Shown: positions 33,018 to 45,195, counted from the stretch's first letter. The stretch: DNA of 64,000 nucleotides from Reticulitermes speratus (GCA_021186555.1 JAJKFL010000011.1:37962594-38026593); one strand, 5' to 3'. Notes: generated from the sequence alone by a model not told the origin. Program-made: numbers and translations.

Positions 33018-33176
33018 TCGCAGATAGTGACGCCTTTCCGTCAGCGCCAGACCGAGGACAGCGCTCGATTCAGCAATCTGGTGAACCAACAGCGCAATCA
33101 GGAGCTTCTGGTGCGACGCAAGTGGCGCAACTTGAAGCAGTTCTTCGTCGGGCCGCGAGGAGCGTGGCAGTCAAGG
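33018..33176 (+). CDS. Next exon of the neurobeachin-family (BEACH) gene
   Basis: 159 bp, phase 0 at both ends, between a TCTGCAG acceptor and an AGG-GTAGGA donor. The 53 residues include S-Q-I-V-T-P-F-R-Q-R-Q, R-F-S-N-L-V-N-Q-Q-R-N-Q and W-R-N-L-K-Q-F-F-V-G-P-R-G-A-W. The R-G-x-W ending, as I recall, marks the entry to the PH-like domain in neurobeachin-family proteins. Together with 24826-24975 this gives about 100 continuous residues. The PH and BEACH exons would be expected further downstream on this strand, but I do not see them in the window, so following introns must also be long. An NBEA/LRBA or NBEAL orthologue is likely; other BEACH proteins are not excluded. Confidence 0.62.
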
Positions 33177-33289
33177 GTAGGATGCTGTTCATTATGAAGT
33201 TTGATATGCTGGCGGTAGGCAGGTTGGTCTGGTATCCACGCTGCAGCCTGATAAGGGTCCCACGATGAACGTCAGTGCTGCTTAGTGTC

Positions 33290-33765
33290 CCGTGTCCACC
33301 AGTCCGCTGGCCTGTAAGTGTCCACGTGATACATCCAGTCGCCTGGCCTGTAAAGTGTCCCACATGATACATCCAGTCGCCTGGCCTGTAATGTCCACGT
33401 GATACATCCAGTCGCCTGGCCTGTAAGTGTCCCACGTGATACATCCAGTCGCCTGGCCTGTAAGTGTCCCACGTGATACATCCAGTCGCCTGGCCTGTAA
33501 GTGTCCCACGTGATACATCCAGTCGCCTGGCCTGTAAGTGTCCCACGTGATACATCCAGTCGCCTGTGGCCTGTATAGTGTGCCATCCACGTGATACATC
33601 CAGTCGCCTGGCCTGTAAGTGTCCCACGTGATACATCCAGTCGCCTGGCCTGTAAGTGTCCCACGTGATACATCATCCAGTCGTCCTGGCCTGTAAGTGT
33701 CCACGTGAAATCCAGTCGCCTGGCCGATGGTGTGGGAATGTCCAGTGACATCCAGTCGCTGGCTG
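33290..33765. repeat. 37-bp tandem array, about 12 copies
   Basis: The unit is GTGTCCCACGTGATACATCC plus AGTCGCCTGGCCTGTAA. Indels accumulate at both ends. It begins about 115 bp after the splice donor of the exon at 33018. Confidence 0.94.
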
Positions 33766-33814
33766 AGGTAAGGAGAAGAACGTGGCCTGAGGGTGCTAAG
33801 GAACGTACTTGGGC

Positions 33815-34235
33815 CTAAGGAGGTAGAACTGACAGGAGACTGGAGAAAACTGCGTAAGCGTGAGCTGATCGATTTGTACTGCTGACTGAATATTATTTGA
33901 GTGATGAAATCAAGGTGATGAGATGGGTGGGGAATATAGCACGTATGTGAGAAAAAAACGTGTAGATATAGGGTGTTCGGGGTGGGGGAGGGAAACCTGT
34001 AGGAAAGAGACCGCTAAAACGATCCTGACGTAGATGGGAGGGTGATATTTAAATGGATGTTAAAGGAAAATTGTAGCAGGATGTGGACGGAATTCATCTG
34101 GCTCAGGATAGAGACAGGTGGCCGGCTCTTGTGAATGCGGTAATGAACCTTTGGGTTCCATAAAATGCGGGTAATTTGTTGACTAGCTGAGGAACTGTCA
34201 GCTCCTGAAGGACTACCCTACTGTGTGCTGAGGCC
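33815..34235 (+). mobile_element. LINE-B C-terminal fragment
   Basis: The plus strand retains E-L-T-G-D-W-R-K-L-R-K-R, an M-R-W-like segment, then the [12 protein letters not shown] and M-N-L-W-V-P tail, interrupted by stops and frameshifts. Confidence 0.75.
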
Positions 34236-34447
34236 CTTGTGTCATTAAATATTGTTTTATACATTATACACAGCTTGTGCACCTGTCCTTCCGAAACGTC
34301 GTTGGCGTCGTAGGTAGGCCTTAGTTATATGTTTATGTGCGTGTTTAACTCGAGAGCCGCGATGCTGACTTCACGAGTTTTGATATGACGAAGTGCGCAA
34401 CGTCGGCCATTCCAAGTGCGCACTTGTTAGTTCTGTACACTGTGTAA

Positions 34448-35793
34448 TAGCAGCGTGTGAGGTGGTTACGGTGACGGCCGAGCTACCGAAGTGGGCCTAC
34501 GAACGTGTGAGGTGGTTACGATGGTGGCCGAGCTACCGAAGTGGGCCTACGAACGTGTGAGGTGGTTACGATGGTGGCCGAGCTACCGAAGTGGGCCTAC
34601 GAACGTGTGAGGTGGTTACGGTGACGGCCGAGCTACCGAAGTGGGCCTACGAACGTGTGAGGTGGTTACGGTGACGGCCGAGCTACCGAAGTGGGCCTAC
34701 GAACGTGTGAGGTGGTTACGATGGTGGCCGAGCTACCGAAGTGGGCCTACGAACGTGTGAGGTGGTTACGGTGACGGCCGAGCTACCGAAGTGGGCCTAC
34801 GAACGTGTGAGGTTGTTACGATGGTGGCCGAGCTACCGAAGTGGGCGTACGAACGTGTGAGGTGGTTACGATGGTGGCCGAGCTACCGAAGTGGGCCTAC
34901 GAACGTGTGAGGTGGTTACGGTGGTGGCCGAGCTACCGAAGTGGGCCTACGAACGTGTGAGGTGGTTACGATGGTGGCCGAGCTACCGAAGTGGGCCTAC
35001 GAACGTGTGAGGTGGTTACGATGGTGGCCGAGCTACCGAAGTGGGCCTACGAACATGTGAGGTTGTTACGATGGTGGCCGAGCTACCGAAGTGGGCCTAC
35101 GAACGTGTGAGGTGGTTACGATGGTGGCCGAGCTACCGAAGTGGGCCTACGAACGTGTGAGGTGGTTACGATGGTGGCCGAGCTACCGAAGTGGGCCTAC
35201 GAACGTGTGAGGTGGTTACGGTGACGGCCGAGCTACCGAAGTGGGCCTACGAACGTGTGAGGTGGTTACGATGGTGGCCGAGCTACCGAAGTGGGCCTAC
35301 GAACGTGTGAGGTGGTTACGGTGGTGGCCGAGCTACCGAAGTGGGCCTACGAACGTGTGAGGTGGTTACGGTGACGGCCGAGCTACCGAAGTGGGCCTAC
35401 GAACGTGTGAGGTGGTTACGGTGACGGCCGAGCTACCGAAGTGGGCCTACGAACGTGTGAGGTGGTTACGGTGACGGCCGAGCTACCGAAGTGGGCCTAC
35501 GAACGTGTGAGGTGGTTACGATGGTGGCCGAGCTACCGAAGTGGGCCTACGAACGTGTGAGGTGGTTACGATGGTGGCCGAGCTACCGAAGTGGGCCTAC
35601 GAACGTGTGAGGTGGTTACGATGGTGGCCGAGCTACCGAAGTGGGCGTACGAACGTGTGAGGTGGTTACGATGGTGGCCGAGCTACCGAAGTGGGCCTAC
35701 GAACGTGTGAGGTGGTTACGATGGTGGCCGAGCTACCGAAGTGGGCCTACGAACGTGTGAGGTGGTTACGATGGTGGCCGAGCTACCGAAGTG
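34448..35793. repeat. 50-bp tandem array, about 27 copies
   Basis: The unit is GAACGTGTGAGGTGGTTACG plus ATGGTGGCCGAGCTACCGAAGTGGGCCTAC. The main alternative is GTGACGGCC for ATGGTGGCC. There are essentially no indels across the array. Confidence 0.97.
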
Positions 35794-36028
35794 CCCAAAC
35801 CGTGCTAGATATTACTAACCGTTGCAACTTCGTAGTCTGTGCGGTGCCTCGCTGTATAAGTTCTAGCACTTGTCACTAGATGGAATAGCTGGCGCGTAAG
35901 GTGCGCTGGCTCTGTAGTCTTGCAGTACGTAAAGCGTGACGGCACAGAGGACGGAAGTTGTGGCGAGTCTTGTACATGTTACTGTGCGGAGGATGTAGCA
36001 TTGGTGGAGGGTAACATACCGCTTGACA
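35794..36028. other. Unassigned sequence
   Basis: No feature recognised. Confidence 0.35.
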
Positions 36029-36475
36029 GAGGCTGACCATACGTCCCGTTTTGAACGGGACAGTACCGTTTTTTTTGCTTTGTCCCGGCCGTCCCGTCGT
36101 TTTAGTAAAAATGCAATTTTGTCCCGTTTTTTTAATAAAAACTTTAAAAATGCTTAAATCGGTCCATCATAACTTATAATCAAGTTTGTATCAATGGCTG
36201 CTATTGTAGGTGCCAGTCATTCGTGTAACCGTCGGTAGAGGCGCGTTGATCGAGATCGACAATTGCCCGTTGAATAAATTGTGTAACTTTAAAGTCAATG
36301 AATTATTGAGAGAAAAGAAAAAAATACGTGTTGGCAACATTTGCGAGGTTCTGTGAAAAATTATTGTCAGTTCAATATTTTTATGTAATAAAACATTTTT
36401 TTTAAATATCCTACTCTTTATGAACACCCCGCCCCCTCCGTCCCGTTTTTGTCTCAAGGAATTATGATCAGCCTA
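36029..36475. mobile_element. Possible hAT-like MITE
   Basis: The left end GAGGCTGACCATACGTCCCG and the right end GATCAGCCTAG (reverse CTAGGCTGATCATA) form an imperfect 12-bp inverted repeat. GTCCCGTTTT runs follow inside both ends, and a CTTGACA/TTTGACA pair flanks it. The interior is AT-rich with no transposase. Confidence 0.4.
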
Positions 36476-36641
36476 GTTTGACAATGTGTCCACTGAATGT
36501 ACCGTATTACATGTCCTGGTTTTGAACCCATGTTCTTTAACAAACGAAACAGCCATAAATAACTTGCGAAATACAGACGTATAAGAGAAGTGAGAACCAA
36601 TTGTCTTCTGGACTTTGTCCGTCGTCCAGGTAAAATATAAA

Positions 36642-36686
36642 ATCACGACGTTTCGGAAGCTGGTTCTTCTTCCGTCTTCAGGTGAT
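36642..36686 (-). ncRNA. Hammerhead-like ribozyme, best short-stem-III example
   Basis: Stem I is a perfect AUCAC/GUGAU and the core is CUGAAGA. A spacer C precedes a perfect stem II GGAAG/CUUCC, then GAAAC GUC. Stem III is only the palindrome ACGU, so a monomer cannot form it well but two copies could pair. The GUC triplet sits where the cleavage site should be. Confidence 0.55.
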
Positions 36687-36798
36687 GGGAGGGTAGACAC
36701 GAACTCAGACCCATCTGAGTTCTCAATATTATACACCATAGTCAGAAGCTTTTAGAGTATAAGACAAGTGAATTTAATATCCGTGCCTCTTGGATTCC

Positions 36799-36970
36799 AG
36801 CCTTGTGACTCTTTGTCGCTGGGTACGTGCTTCCCGACGTTTCGGAGGAACATGTTACCTTCAGCTTCAAGGGTTGAAGGTCTTTGAAGGTCCTTGAAAC
36901 CTTGGTTATGAAGGTAACGTTCCCGCGAAACGTCGGGAAGCACGTACACGGCGACACAGAGTCACATCGC
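36799..36970. mobile_element. Foldback element
   Basis: Inverted arms share TACGTGCTTCCCGACGTTTC and reach outward to GTGACTC. Both arms contain GAAACGTCGGG; the left has CTGAAGG and the right ATGAAGG in place of an intact core. The short centre contains GAAGGTC-type direct repeats. Confidence 0.75.
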
Positions 36971-37857
36971 GGAAGACAGGAACCCTGGACTACAGCGCTG
37001 TGGAAACGTCAGAACTACGTTATGAATGCAGAAGGCCCTCACAGCGTCATCACAAGCGAGAGCCTGAGGACCGAGTCATGGCAGTGTACCATGTGACTGG
37101 CATGGACTGCTAGTAGCAATACTTGCTTGTTTGGGCAAACAGTGGCCTTTATCGTGTCTAAACTGGACAGTCAGACAGGATTTTGGCGAAATTTGATGTC
37201 AAGGTGATGCCATCGGATGTCCCAGCCGGTTCGCAGTTCGTAATTTTGTACAGTCGGTAGTAGACCTAACATTTTGACGGCTGTTGGGGGGGACATTGGC
37301 GCTGGTGTTGAAATGCGGTAACCGAAATAGTGTGACAGTAGGAATACTGGTTATTGCAGTAACCACGGTGAAGGTATTCCAGCATTTGCTTGTGCGACTG
37401 AGGAAAACCACGAATGATCTCAGATCAGTGGTCACTGTGTAAAGCGCTATCCAGTAAATGTGGCTGCATTTCACTACTGATACCTTCAGTAGCTGACTGC
37501 ATGAAGTTGAGGATGCGGAAGGAGTCGATTGTGCCTTGAGGGATTGGGATAAAGCAGGATAGCGATACGCGCTGCAAGGTTTGAGCCTGGGACATCGTGT
37601 GTGTAATGAGGAGTGCTGTGACTTTGACAGCAGCCTTCAGTTTGTGTACGTAAAACTGCGTGCTTTGTATCTGACAGTGACCATTGCCGAGCGACAGTGA
37701 AGATGCAGCCGCAGTAGCCTGAAGGTCTCAGCGTGTGTGCTACTTACGGACAGGTTCTTCTGCTTCTGACGAGACTCATCTTTGCTGAATGCGTGGGTAC
37801 ATTCTCATCGCATATGTGGCGCCGCGTGGATCGAGGCATTTGTGTTGCGCGTCGAGC
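36971..37857. other. Unassigned sequence
   Basis: About 900 bp with frames up to 91 codons on the minus strand and no motif. The end (from 37782) shades into a diverged first unit of the 104-bp array. Confidence 0.4.
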
Positions 37858-40086
37858 TGTTAGCGCGTCGGGTCGTCATGTCACTGGCTGAGTGGAGACA
37901 TCTGTGTGAACTAAAGCTTTTAATGGGACGTTTTCAGTGCGGTCCGCGCGGTATTACGAACTGATAACGTGTTGGGTTGTTGCTTGACTGGCTCAGTGGA
38001 GACATATGTGCGAACTAAAGCTTTTAATGGGACGTTTTCAGTGCGGTCCGCGCGGTATTACGAACTGATAACGTGTTGGGTTGTTGCGTGACTGGCTGAG
38101 TGGAGACATGTGTGCGAACTACAGCTTTTAATGGGACGTTTTCAGTGCGGTCCGCGCCGTATTACGAACTGATAACGTGTTGGGTTGTTGCTTGACTGGC
38201 TCAGTGGAGACATATGTGCGAACTACAGCTTTTAATGGGACGTTTTCAGTGCGGTCCGCGCCGTATTACGAACTGATAACGTGTTGGGTTGTTGCGTGAC
38301 TGGCTGAGTGGAGACATATGTGCGAACTAAAGCTTTTAATGGGACGTTTTCAGTGCGGTCCGCGCCGTATTACGAACTGATAACGTGTTGGGTTGTTGCT
38401 TGACTGGCTCAGTGGAGACATATGTGCGAACTAAAGCTTTTAATGGGACGTTTTCAGTGCGGTCCGCGCCGTATTACGAACTGATAACGTGTTGGGTTGT
38501 TGCGTGACTGGCTGAGTGGAGACATATGTGCGAACTAAAGCTTTTAATGGGACGTTTTCAGTGCGGTCCGCGCCGTATTACGAACTGATAACGTGTTGGG
38601 TTGTTGCGTGACTGGCTGAGTGGAGACATATGTGCGAACTAAAGCTTTTAATGGGACGTTTTCAGTGCGGTCCGCGCCGTATTACGAACTGATAACGTGT
38701 TGGGTTGTTGCTTGACTGGCTCAGTGGAGACATATGTGCGAACTAAAGCTTTTAATGGGACGTTTTCAGTGCGGTCCGCGCCGTATTACGAACTGATAAC
38801 GTGTTGGGTTGTTGCGTGACTGGCTGAGTGGAGACATATGTGCGAACTACAGCTTTTAATGGGACGTTTTCAGTGCGGTCCGCGCCGTATTACGAACTGA
38901 TAACGTGTTGGGTTGTTGCTTGACTGGCTCAGTGGAGACATATGTGCGAACTAAAGCTTTTAATGGGACGTTTTCAGTGCGGTCCGCGCCGTATTACGAA
39001 CTGATAACGTGTTGGGTTGTTGCGTGACTGGCTGAGTGGAGACATGTGTGCGAACTACAGCTTTTAATGGGACGTTTTCAGTGCGGTCCGCGCCGTATTA
39101 CGAACTGATAACGTGTTGGGTTGTTGCTTGACTGGCTCAGTGGAGACATATGTGCGAACTAAAGCTTTTAATGGGACGTTTTCAGTGCGGTCCGCGCCGT
39201 ATTACGAACTGATAACGTGTTGGGTTGTTGCTTGACTGGCTCAGTGGAGACATATGTGCGAACTAAAGCTTTTAATGGGACGTTTTCAGTGCGGTCCGCG
39301 CCGTATTACGAACTGATAACGTGTTGGGTTGTTGCTTGACTGGCTCAGTGGAGACATATGTGCGAACTACAGCTTTTAATGGGACGTTTTCAGTGCGGTC
39401 CGCGCGGTATTACGAACTGATAACGTGTTGGGTTGTTGCTTGACTGGCTCAGTGGAGACATATGTGCGAACTAAAGCTTTTAATGGGACGTTTTCAGTGC
39501 GGTCCGCGCCGTATTACGAACTGATAACGTGTTGGGTTGTTGCTTGACTGGCTCAGTGGAGACATATGTGCGAACTAAAGCTTTTAATGGGACGTTTTCA
39601 GTGCGGTCCGCGCCGTATTACGAACTGATAACGTGTTGGGTTGTTGCTTGACTGGCTCAGTGGAGACATATGTGCGAACTAAAGCTTTTAATGGGACGTT
39701 TTCAGTGCGGTCCGCGCCGTATTACGAACTGATAACGTGTTGGGTTGTTGCTTGACTGGCTCAGTGGAGACATATGTGCGAACTAAAGCTTTTAATGGGA
39801 CGTTTTCAGTGCGGTCCGCGCCGTATTACGAACTGATAACGTGTTGGGTTGTTGCTTGACTGGCTCAGTGGAGACATATGTGCGAACTAAAGCTTTTAAT
39901 GGGACGTTTTCAGTGCGGTCCGCGCCGTATTACGAACTGATAACGTGTTGGGTTGTTGCGTGACTGGCTCAGTGGAGACATATGTGCGAACTAAAGCTTT
40001 TAATGGGACGTTTTCAGTGCGGTCCGCGCGGTATTACGAACTGATAACGTGTTGCGTTGTTGCTTGACTGGCTCAGTGGAGACATC
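37858..40086. repeat. 104-bp tandem array, about 21 copies
   Basis: The unit contains TGGAGACATATGTGCGAACT, AAAGCTTTTAATGGGACGTT and GATAACGTGTTGGGTTGTTG. Three two-state sites (CTTGACTGGCTCAG/CGTGACTGGCTGAG, AAAGC/ACAGC, GCGGTAT/GCCGTAT) shuffle among units. The first unit is the most diverged. Confidence 0.97.
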
Positions 40087-40635
40087 GTATGAATGGGACT
40101 GTTAACTGAAATGCTCTATAGCCGTCGGTCTCCGCAGTGCTGCACAACAAACGTGGCAACTGGTTTCTTAAAGAGCAATGACGTCACAGCCAGGTGTTGA
40201 TTGCTGATTGTGTTCTACCTTAATACAGGACACAACCGCCGCCTTTCGCATTTTTTGTAACTCATTATGAGTTATTGCGTTGCCGTTTGTCATTGTACAG
40301 CAAGTAACATGTGTATTTGATTTGATAAGGCTGAAGTGGCATGACGAAGCATGTGCAGGATATTCTCAGGTCAGTGGCGTAGACCAGAATGTGAAGTGAC
40401 GAGCTCATTGATAAGGAATTGTCAGCTGAAAAACGTTGTAATTATAGTTGTGGAAATGAATTACTGCGCTGTGTGGCTGTTGGCTGGTGTAACGTCCTTT
40501 GTGTGTTGCTAACAGCGAGTGTTTGAGTGTCGCAATGTGTGGCGCTGCAGGCTGTTGGCATACAAACCCAATGTAATGCAGTCTGACTGAGTGAGGTGCT
40601 GCGTGACATTTGCGGTTCTCACAGCGGTGAATATC
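40087..40635. other. Unassigned sequence
   Basis: No feature recognised. Confidence 0.35.
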
Positions 40636-42224
40636 AACGCTTTAAATATGAAGATTAACCTGATTTATATGTACAGATACAGTCCGTACCGCGCAGTAAA
40701 CACACTCCGTCTCAGTTATACAAACCAGTCAGTTAATGTTGTACAGTGAAATAATCGCTGTTTGTTCTGAGATCCACACAAAACACATAAATACAGTCCG
40801 TACCGCGCAGTAAACACACTCCGTCTCAGTTATACAAACCAGTCAGTTAATGTTGTACAGTGAAATAATCGCTGTTTGTTCTGAGATCCACACAAAACAC
40901 ATAAATACAGTCCGTACCGCGCAGTAAACACACTCCGTCTCAATTACACAAACCAGTCAGTTAATGCTGTACAGTGAAATAATCGCTGTTTGTTCTGAGA
41001 TCCACACAAAACACATAAATACAGTCCGTACCGCGCAGTAAACACACTCCGTCTCAGTTATACAAACCAGTCAGTTAATGTTGTACAGTGAAATAATCGC
41101 TGTTTGTTCTGAGATCCACACAAAACACATAAATACAGTCCGTACCGCGCAGTAAACACACTCCGTCTCAATTATACAAACCAGTCAGTTAATGTTGTAC
41201 AGTGAAATAATCGCTGTCTGTTCTGAGATCCACACAAAACACATAAATACAGTCCGGACCGCGCAGTAAATACACTCCGTCTAAGTTATACAAACCAGTC
41301 AGTTAATGTTGTACAGTGAAATAATCGCTGTTTGTTCTGAGATCCACACAAAACACATAAATACAGTCCGTACCGCGCAGTAAACACACTCCGTCTCAGT
41401 TATACAAACCAGTCAGTTAATGTTGTACAGTGAAATAATCGCTGTTTGTTCTGAGATCCACACAAAACACATAAATACAGTCCGTACCGCGCAGTAAACA
41501 CACTCCGTCTCAGTTATACAAACCAGTCAGTTATTGTTGTACAGTGAAGTAATCGCTGTTTGTTGTGAGATCCACACAAAACACATAAATACAGACCGTA
41601 CCGCGCAGTAAACACACTCCGTCTCAGTTATACAAACCAGTCAGTTAATGTTGTACAGTGAAATAATCGCTGTTTGTTCTGAGATCCACACAAAACACAT
41701 AAATACAGTCCGTACCGCGCAGTAAACACACTCCGTCTCAGTTATACAAACCAGTCAGTTATTGTTGTACAGTGAAGTAATCGCTGTTTGTTCTGAGATC
41801 CACACAAAACACATAAATACAGTCCGTACCGCGCAGTAAACACACTCCGTCTCAGTTATACAAACCAGTCAGTTAATGTTGTACAGTGAAATAATCGCTG
41901 TTTGTTCTGAGATCCACACAAAACACATAAATACAGTCCGTACCGCGCAGTAAACACACTCCGTCTCAGTTATACAAACCAGTCAGTTAATGTTGTACAG
42001 TGAAATAATCGCTGCTTGTTCTGAGATCCACACAAAACACATAAATACAGTCCGTACCGCGCAGTAAACACACTCCGTCACAGTTATACAAACCAGTCAG
42101 TTAATGTTGTACAGTGAAATAATCGCTGTTTGTTCTGAGATCCACACAAAGCACATAAATACACTGTGTGGGCAGAACGTAGAATTTGTGAATGTTAAGC
42201 CTGGCGGTGCATATAGTAACCACT
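40636..42224. mobile_element. TR114 element copy 3, about 13 internal units
   Basis: The left end is CAACGCTTTAAATATGAAGA, a worn version of the terminal repeat. The right unique segment (TGTGTGGGCAGAACGTAGAA) stops at ACCACTG (42224) without the GGGCTTTAAAGGG end, so this copy is truncated. Confidence 0.7.
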
Positions 42225-42822
42225 GACCCGTCCTGCCGTGGCTGTGCCAGTTGCAACACCACATCAGGGCGCGGCCCACACCACATGTGGCCCACATTCT
42301 GCACCACCCAGTCGCCACGTCATCTAAGAAGTATTTCATGTCGATCCATGTCGAACCTGAGACCCATTACAGTCCGCTACAGTCGTGACTGCGTAAAGGC
42401 AGTTGAACCCCTTTCGCCCGTCTTCTCCTTCCACTGAAACGTCGTATTGGTTACTTGTTCAAAAAAGCGTTCAGTCTGAGGCTGCTGGTGTGTAGTGTGC
42501 AGTGTTCAGTGGTCGGATGATCAACAGACTTTGAAAGGATGTGGAAACAAAATGCTGTCCCAGAGTAACTGAGGACACCCACGAGACGCGTCAGAGTAGG
42601 CAGTCTGTGGGTCGAGACCCAAACCCGGTACCTCCCATGTACAAAGCAAATTGCTACCCTCTCGACTGCGACGTTCCTTGTTGTTATGTCGTTGATTGTT
42701 TTATTTAACATCGCCAGATCAACGACAGGTTTTTTTAACTCGCATGTTTACCGGTGACACTGGCTTTAACTTACGTGGGAGGATGATGATGAACAATTAA
42801 TCCATGGAGCCCACTCCTGATT
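42225..42822. other. Unassigned sequence, possible SINE relic
   Basis: On the minus strand around 42600-42690 a tRNA-like order is faintly visible (GAGAGGGTAGCAATTTGC, later GGGTTTGGGTCTCGACCC). Too weak to call. Confidence 0.25.
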
Positions 42823-42905
42823 AAGAAGCTAGTAGTTCCTTAGCTAGTCACGCAATTTGCCAGTATTTTGTGTGACCCGAGGGTTTTTTTTCCCGTGTTC
42901 ACAAG
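42823..42905 (-). mobile_element. LINE-B 3'-tail fragment
   Basis: Reverse complement of the LINE-B tail only: CTAGTAGTTCCTTAGCTAGT, CGCAATTTGCC, then CCCGAGGG. Confidence 0.5.
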
Positions 42906-42984
42906 ACCCTGTCATTGAACAAGCAGTTAGCAATAGTACTACAGGTTTGGCTTTGGGCGAGGGGTAACGTAAATGTTACAGAGG

Positions 42985-43079
42985 GCCTGTGTGTTGCTGT
43001 GTGTGTGCTGTGTTGTGTGCTGTGTTGTGTGCTGTGTTGTGTTGCTGTGTTGTGTTGCTGTGTTGTGTGCTGTGTTGTT
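42985..43079. repeat. GT-rich 12-bp repeat
   Basis: Irregular repetition of GCTGTGTTGTGT, abutting the 39-bp array. Confidence 0.85.
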
Positions 43080-43082
43080 CAG

Positions 43083-45195
43083 ACATTCTGTAGTCTGTCT
43101 TACGACAGGTCCGTAGCCTCTCATTCTGAGTCTGTCTTACGACAGGTCCGTAGCCTCTTCATTCTGCAGTCTGTCTTACGACAGGTCCGTAGCCTCTTCA
43201 TTCTGCAGTCTGTCTTACGACAGGTCCGTAGCCTCTTCATTCTGTCAGTCTGTCTTACGACAGGTCCGTAGCCTCTTCATTCTGCAGTCTGTCTTACGAC
43301 AGGTCCGTAGCCTCTTCATTCTGCAGTCTGTCTTACGACAGGTCCGTAGCCTCTTCATTCTGCAGTCTGTCTTACGACAGGTCCGTAACCTCTTAATTCT
43401 GTAGTCTGTCTTACGACAGGTCCGTACCCTCTTCATTCTGTAGTCTGTCTTACGACAAGTCCGTAGCCTCTTCATTCTGCAGTCCGTCTTACGACAGGTC
43501 CGTAGCCTCTTCATTCTGTAGTCTGTCTTACGACAAGTCCGTAGCCTCTTCATTCTGCAGTCCGTCTTACGACAGGTCCGTAGCCTCTTCATTCTGCAGT
43601 CTGTCTTACGACAGGTCCGTACCCTCTTCATTCTGTAGTCTGTCTTACGACAAGTCCGTAGCCTCTTCATTCTGCAGTCCGTCTTACGACAGGTCCGTAG
43701 CCTCTTCATTCTGTAGTCTGTCTTACGACAAGTCCGTAGCCTCTTCATTCTGCAGTCCGTCTTACGACAGGTCCGTAGCCTCTTCATTCTGTAGTCTGTC
43801 TTACGACAAGTCCGTAGCCTCTTCATTCTGCAGTCCGTCTTACGACAGGTCCGTAGCCTCTTCATTCTGCAGTCTGTCTTACGACAGGTCCGTAGCCTCT
43901 TCATTCTGTAGTCTGTCTTACGACAAGTCCGTAGCCTCTTCATTCTGCAGTCCGTCTTACGACAGGTCCGTAGCCTCTTCATTCTGCAGTCCGTCTTACG
44001 ACAGGTCCGTAGCCTCTTCATTCTGCAGTCTGTCTTACGACAGGTCCGTAACCTCTTAATTCTGTAGTCTGTCTTACGACAGGTCCGTACCCTCTTCATT
44101 CTGTAGTCTGTCTTACGACAGGTCCGTACCCTCTTCATTCTGTAGTCTGTCTTACGACAAGTCCGTAGCCTCTTCATTCTGCAGTCTGTCTTACGACAGG
44201 TCCGTAACCTCTTAATTCTGTAGTCTGTCTTACGACAGGTCCGTACCCTCTTCATTCTGTAGTCTGTCTTACGACAAGTCCGTAGCCTCTTCATTCTGCA
44301 GTCCGTCTTACGACAGGTCCGTAGCCTCTTCATTCTGTAGTCTGTCTTACGACAAGGCCGTAGCCTCTTCATTCTGCAGTCCGTCTTACGACAGGTCCGT
44401 AGCCTCTTCATTCTGCAGTCTGTCTTACGACAGGTCCGTACCCTCTTCATTCTGTAGTCTGTCTTACGACAAGTCCGTAGCCTCTTCATTCTGCAGTCCG
44501 TCTTACGACAGGTCCGTAGCCTCTTCATTCTGTAGTCTGTCTTACGACAAGTCCGTAGCCTCTTCATTCTGCAGTCCGTCTTACGACAGGTCCGTAGCCT
44601 CTTCATTCTGTAGTCTGTCTTACGACAAGTCCGTAGCCTCTTCATTCTGCAGTCCGTCTTACGACAGGTCCGTAGCCTCTTCATTCTGCAGTCTGTCTTA
44701 CGACAGGTCCGTAGCCTCTTCATTCTGTAGTCTGTCTTACGACAAGTCCGTAGCCTCTTCATTCTGCAGTCCGTCTTACGACAGGTCCGTAGCCTCTTCA
44801 TTCTGCAGTCCGTCTTACGACAGGTCCGTAGCCTCTTCATTCTGCAGTCTGTCTTACGACAGGTCCGTAACCTCTTAATTCTGTAGTCTGTCTTACGACA
44901 GGTCCGTACCCTCTTCATTCTGTAGTCTGTCTTACGACAGGTCCGTACCCTCTTCATTCTGTAGTCTGTCTTACGACAAGTCCGTAGCCTCTTCATTCTG
45001 CAGTCTGTCTTACGACAGGTCCGTAACCTCTTAATTCTGTAGTCTGTCTTACGACAGGTCCGTACCCTCTTCATTCTGTAGTCTGTCTTACGACAAGTCC
45101 GTAGCCTCTTCATTCTGCAGTCCGTCTTACGACAGGTCCGTAGCCTCTTCATTCTGCAGTCTGTCTTACGACAGGTCCGTAGCCTCTTCCAAAGC
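43083..45195 (-). repeat. 39-bp tandem array from LINE-A, about 54 copies, 819-bp higher-order repeat
   Basis: Same unit as 3503-6044 on the opposite strand. A marker variant (CCGTAACCTCTTAATTC) occurs at 43387, 44050, 44206, 44869 and 45025. Spacings of exactly 819 bp (21 units) link 43387-44206-45025 and 44050-44869. The 653-codon open frame is spurious. Confidence 0.96.
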
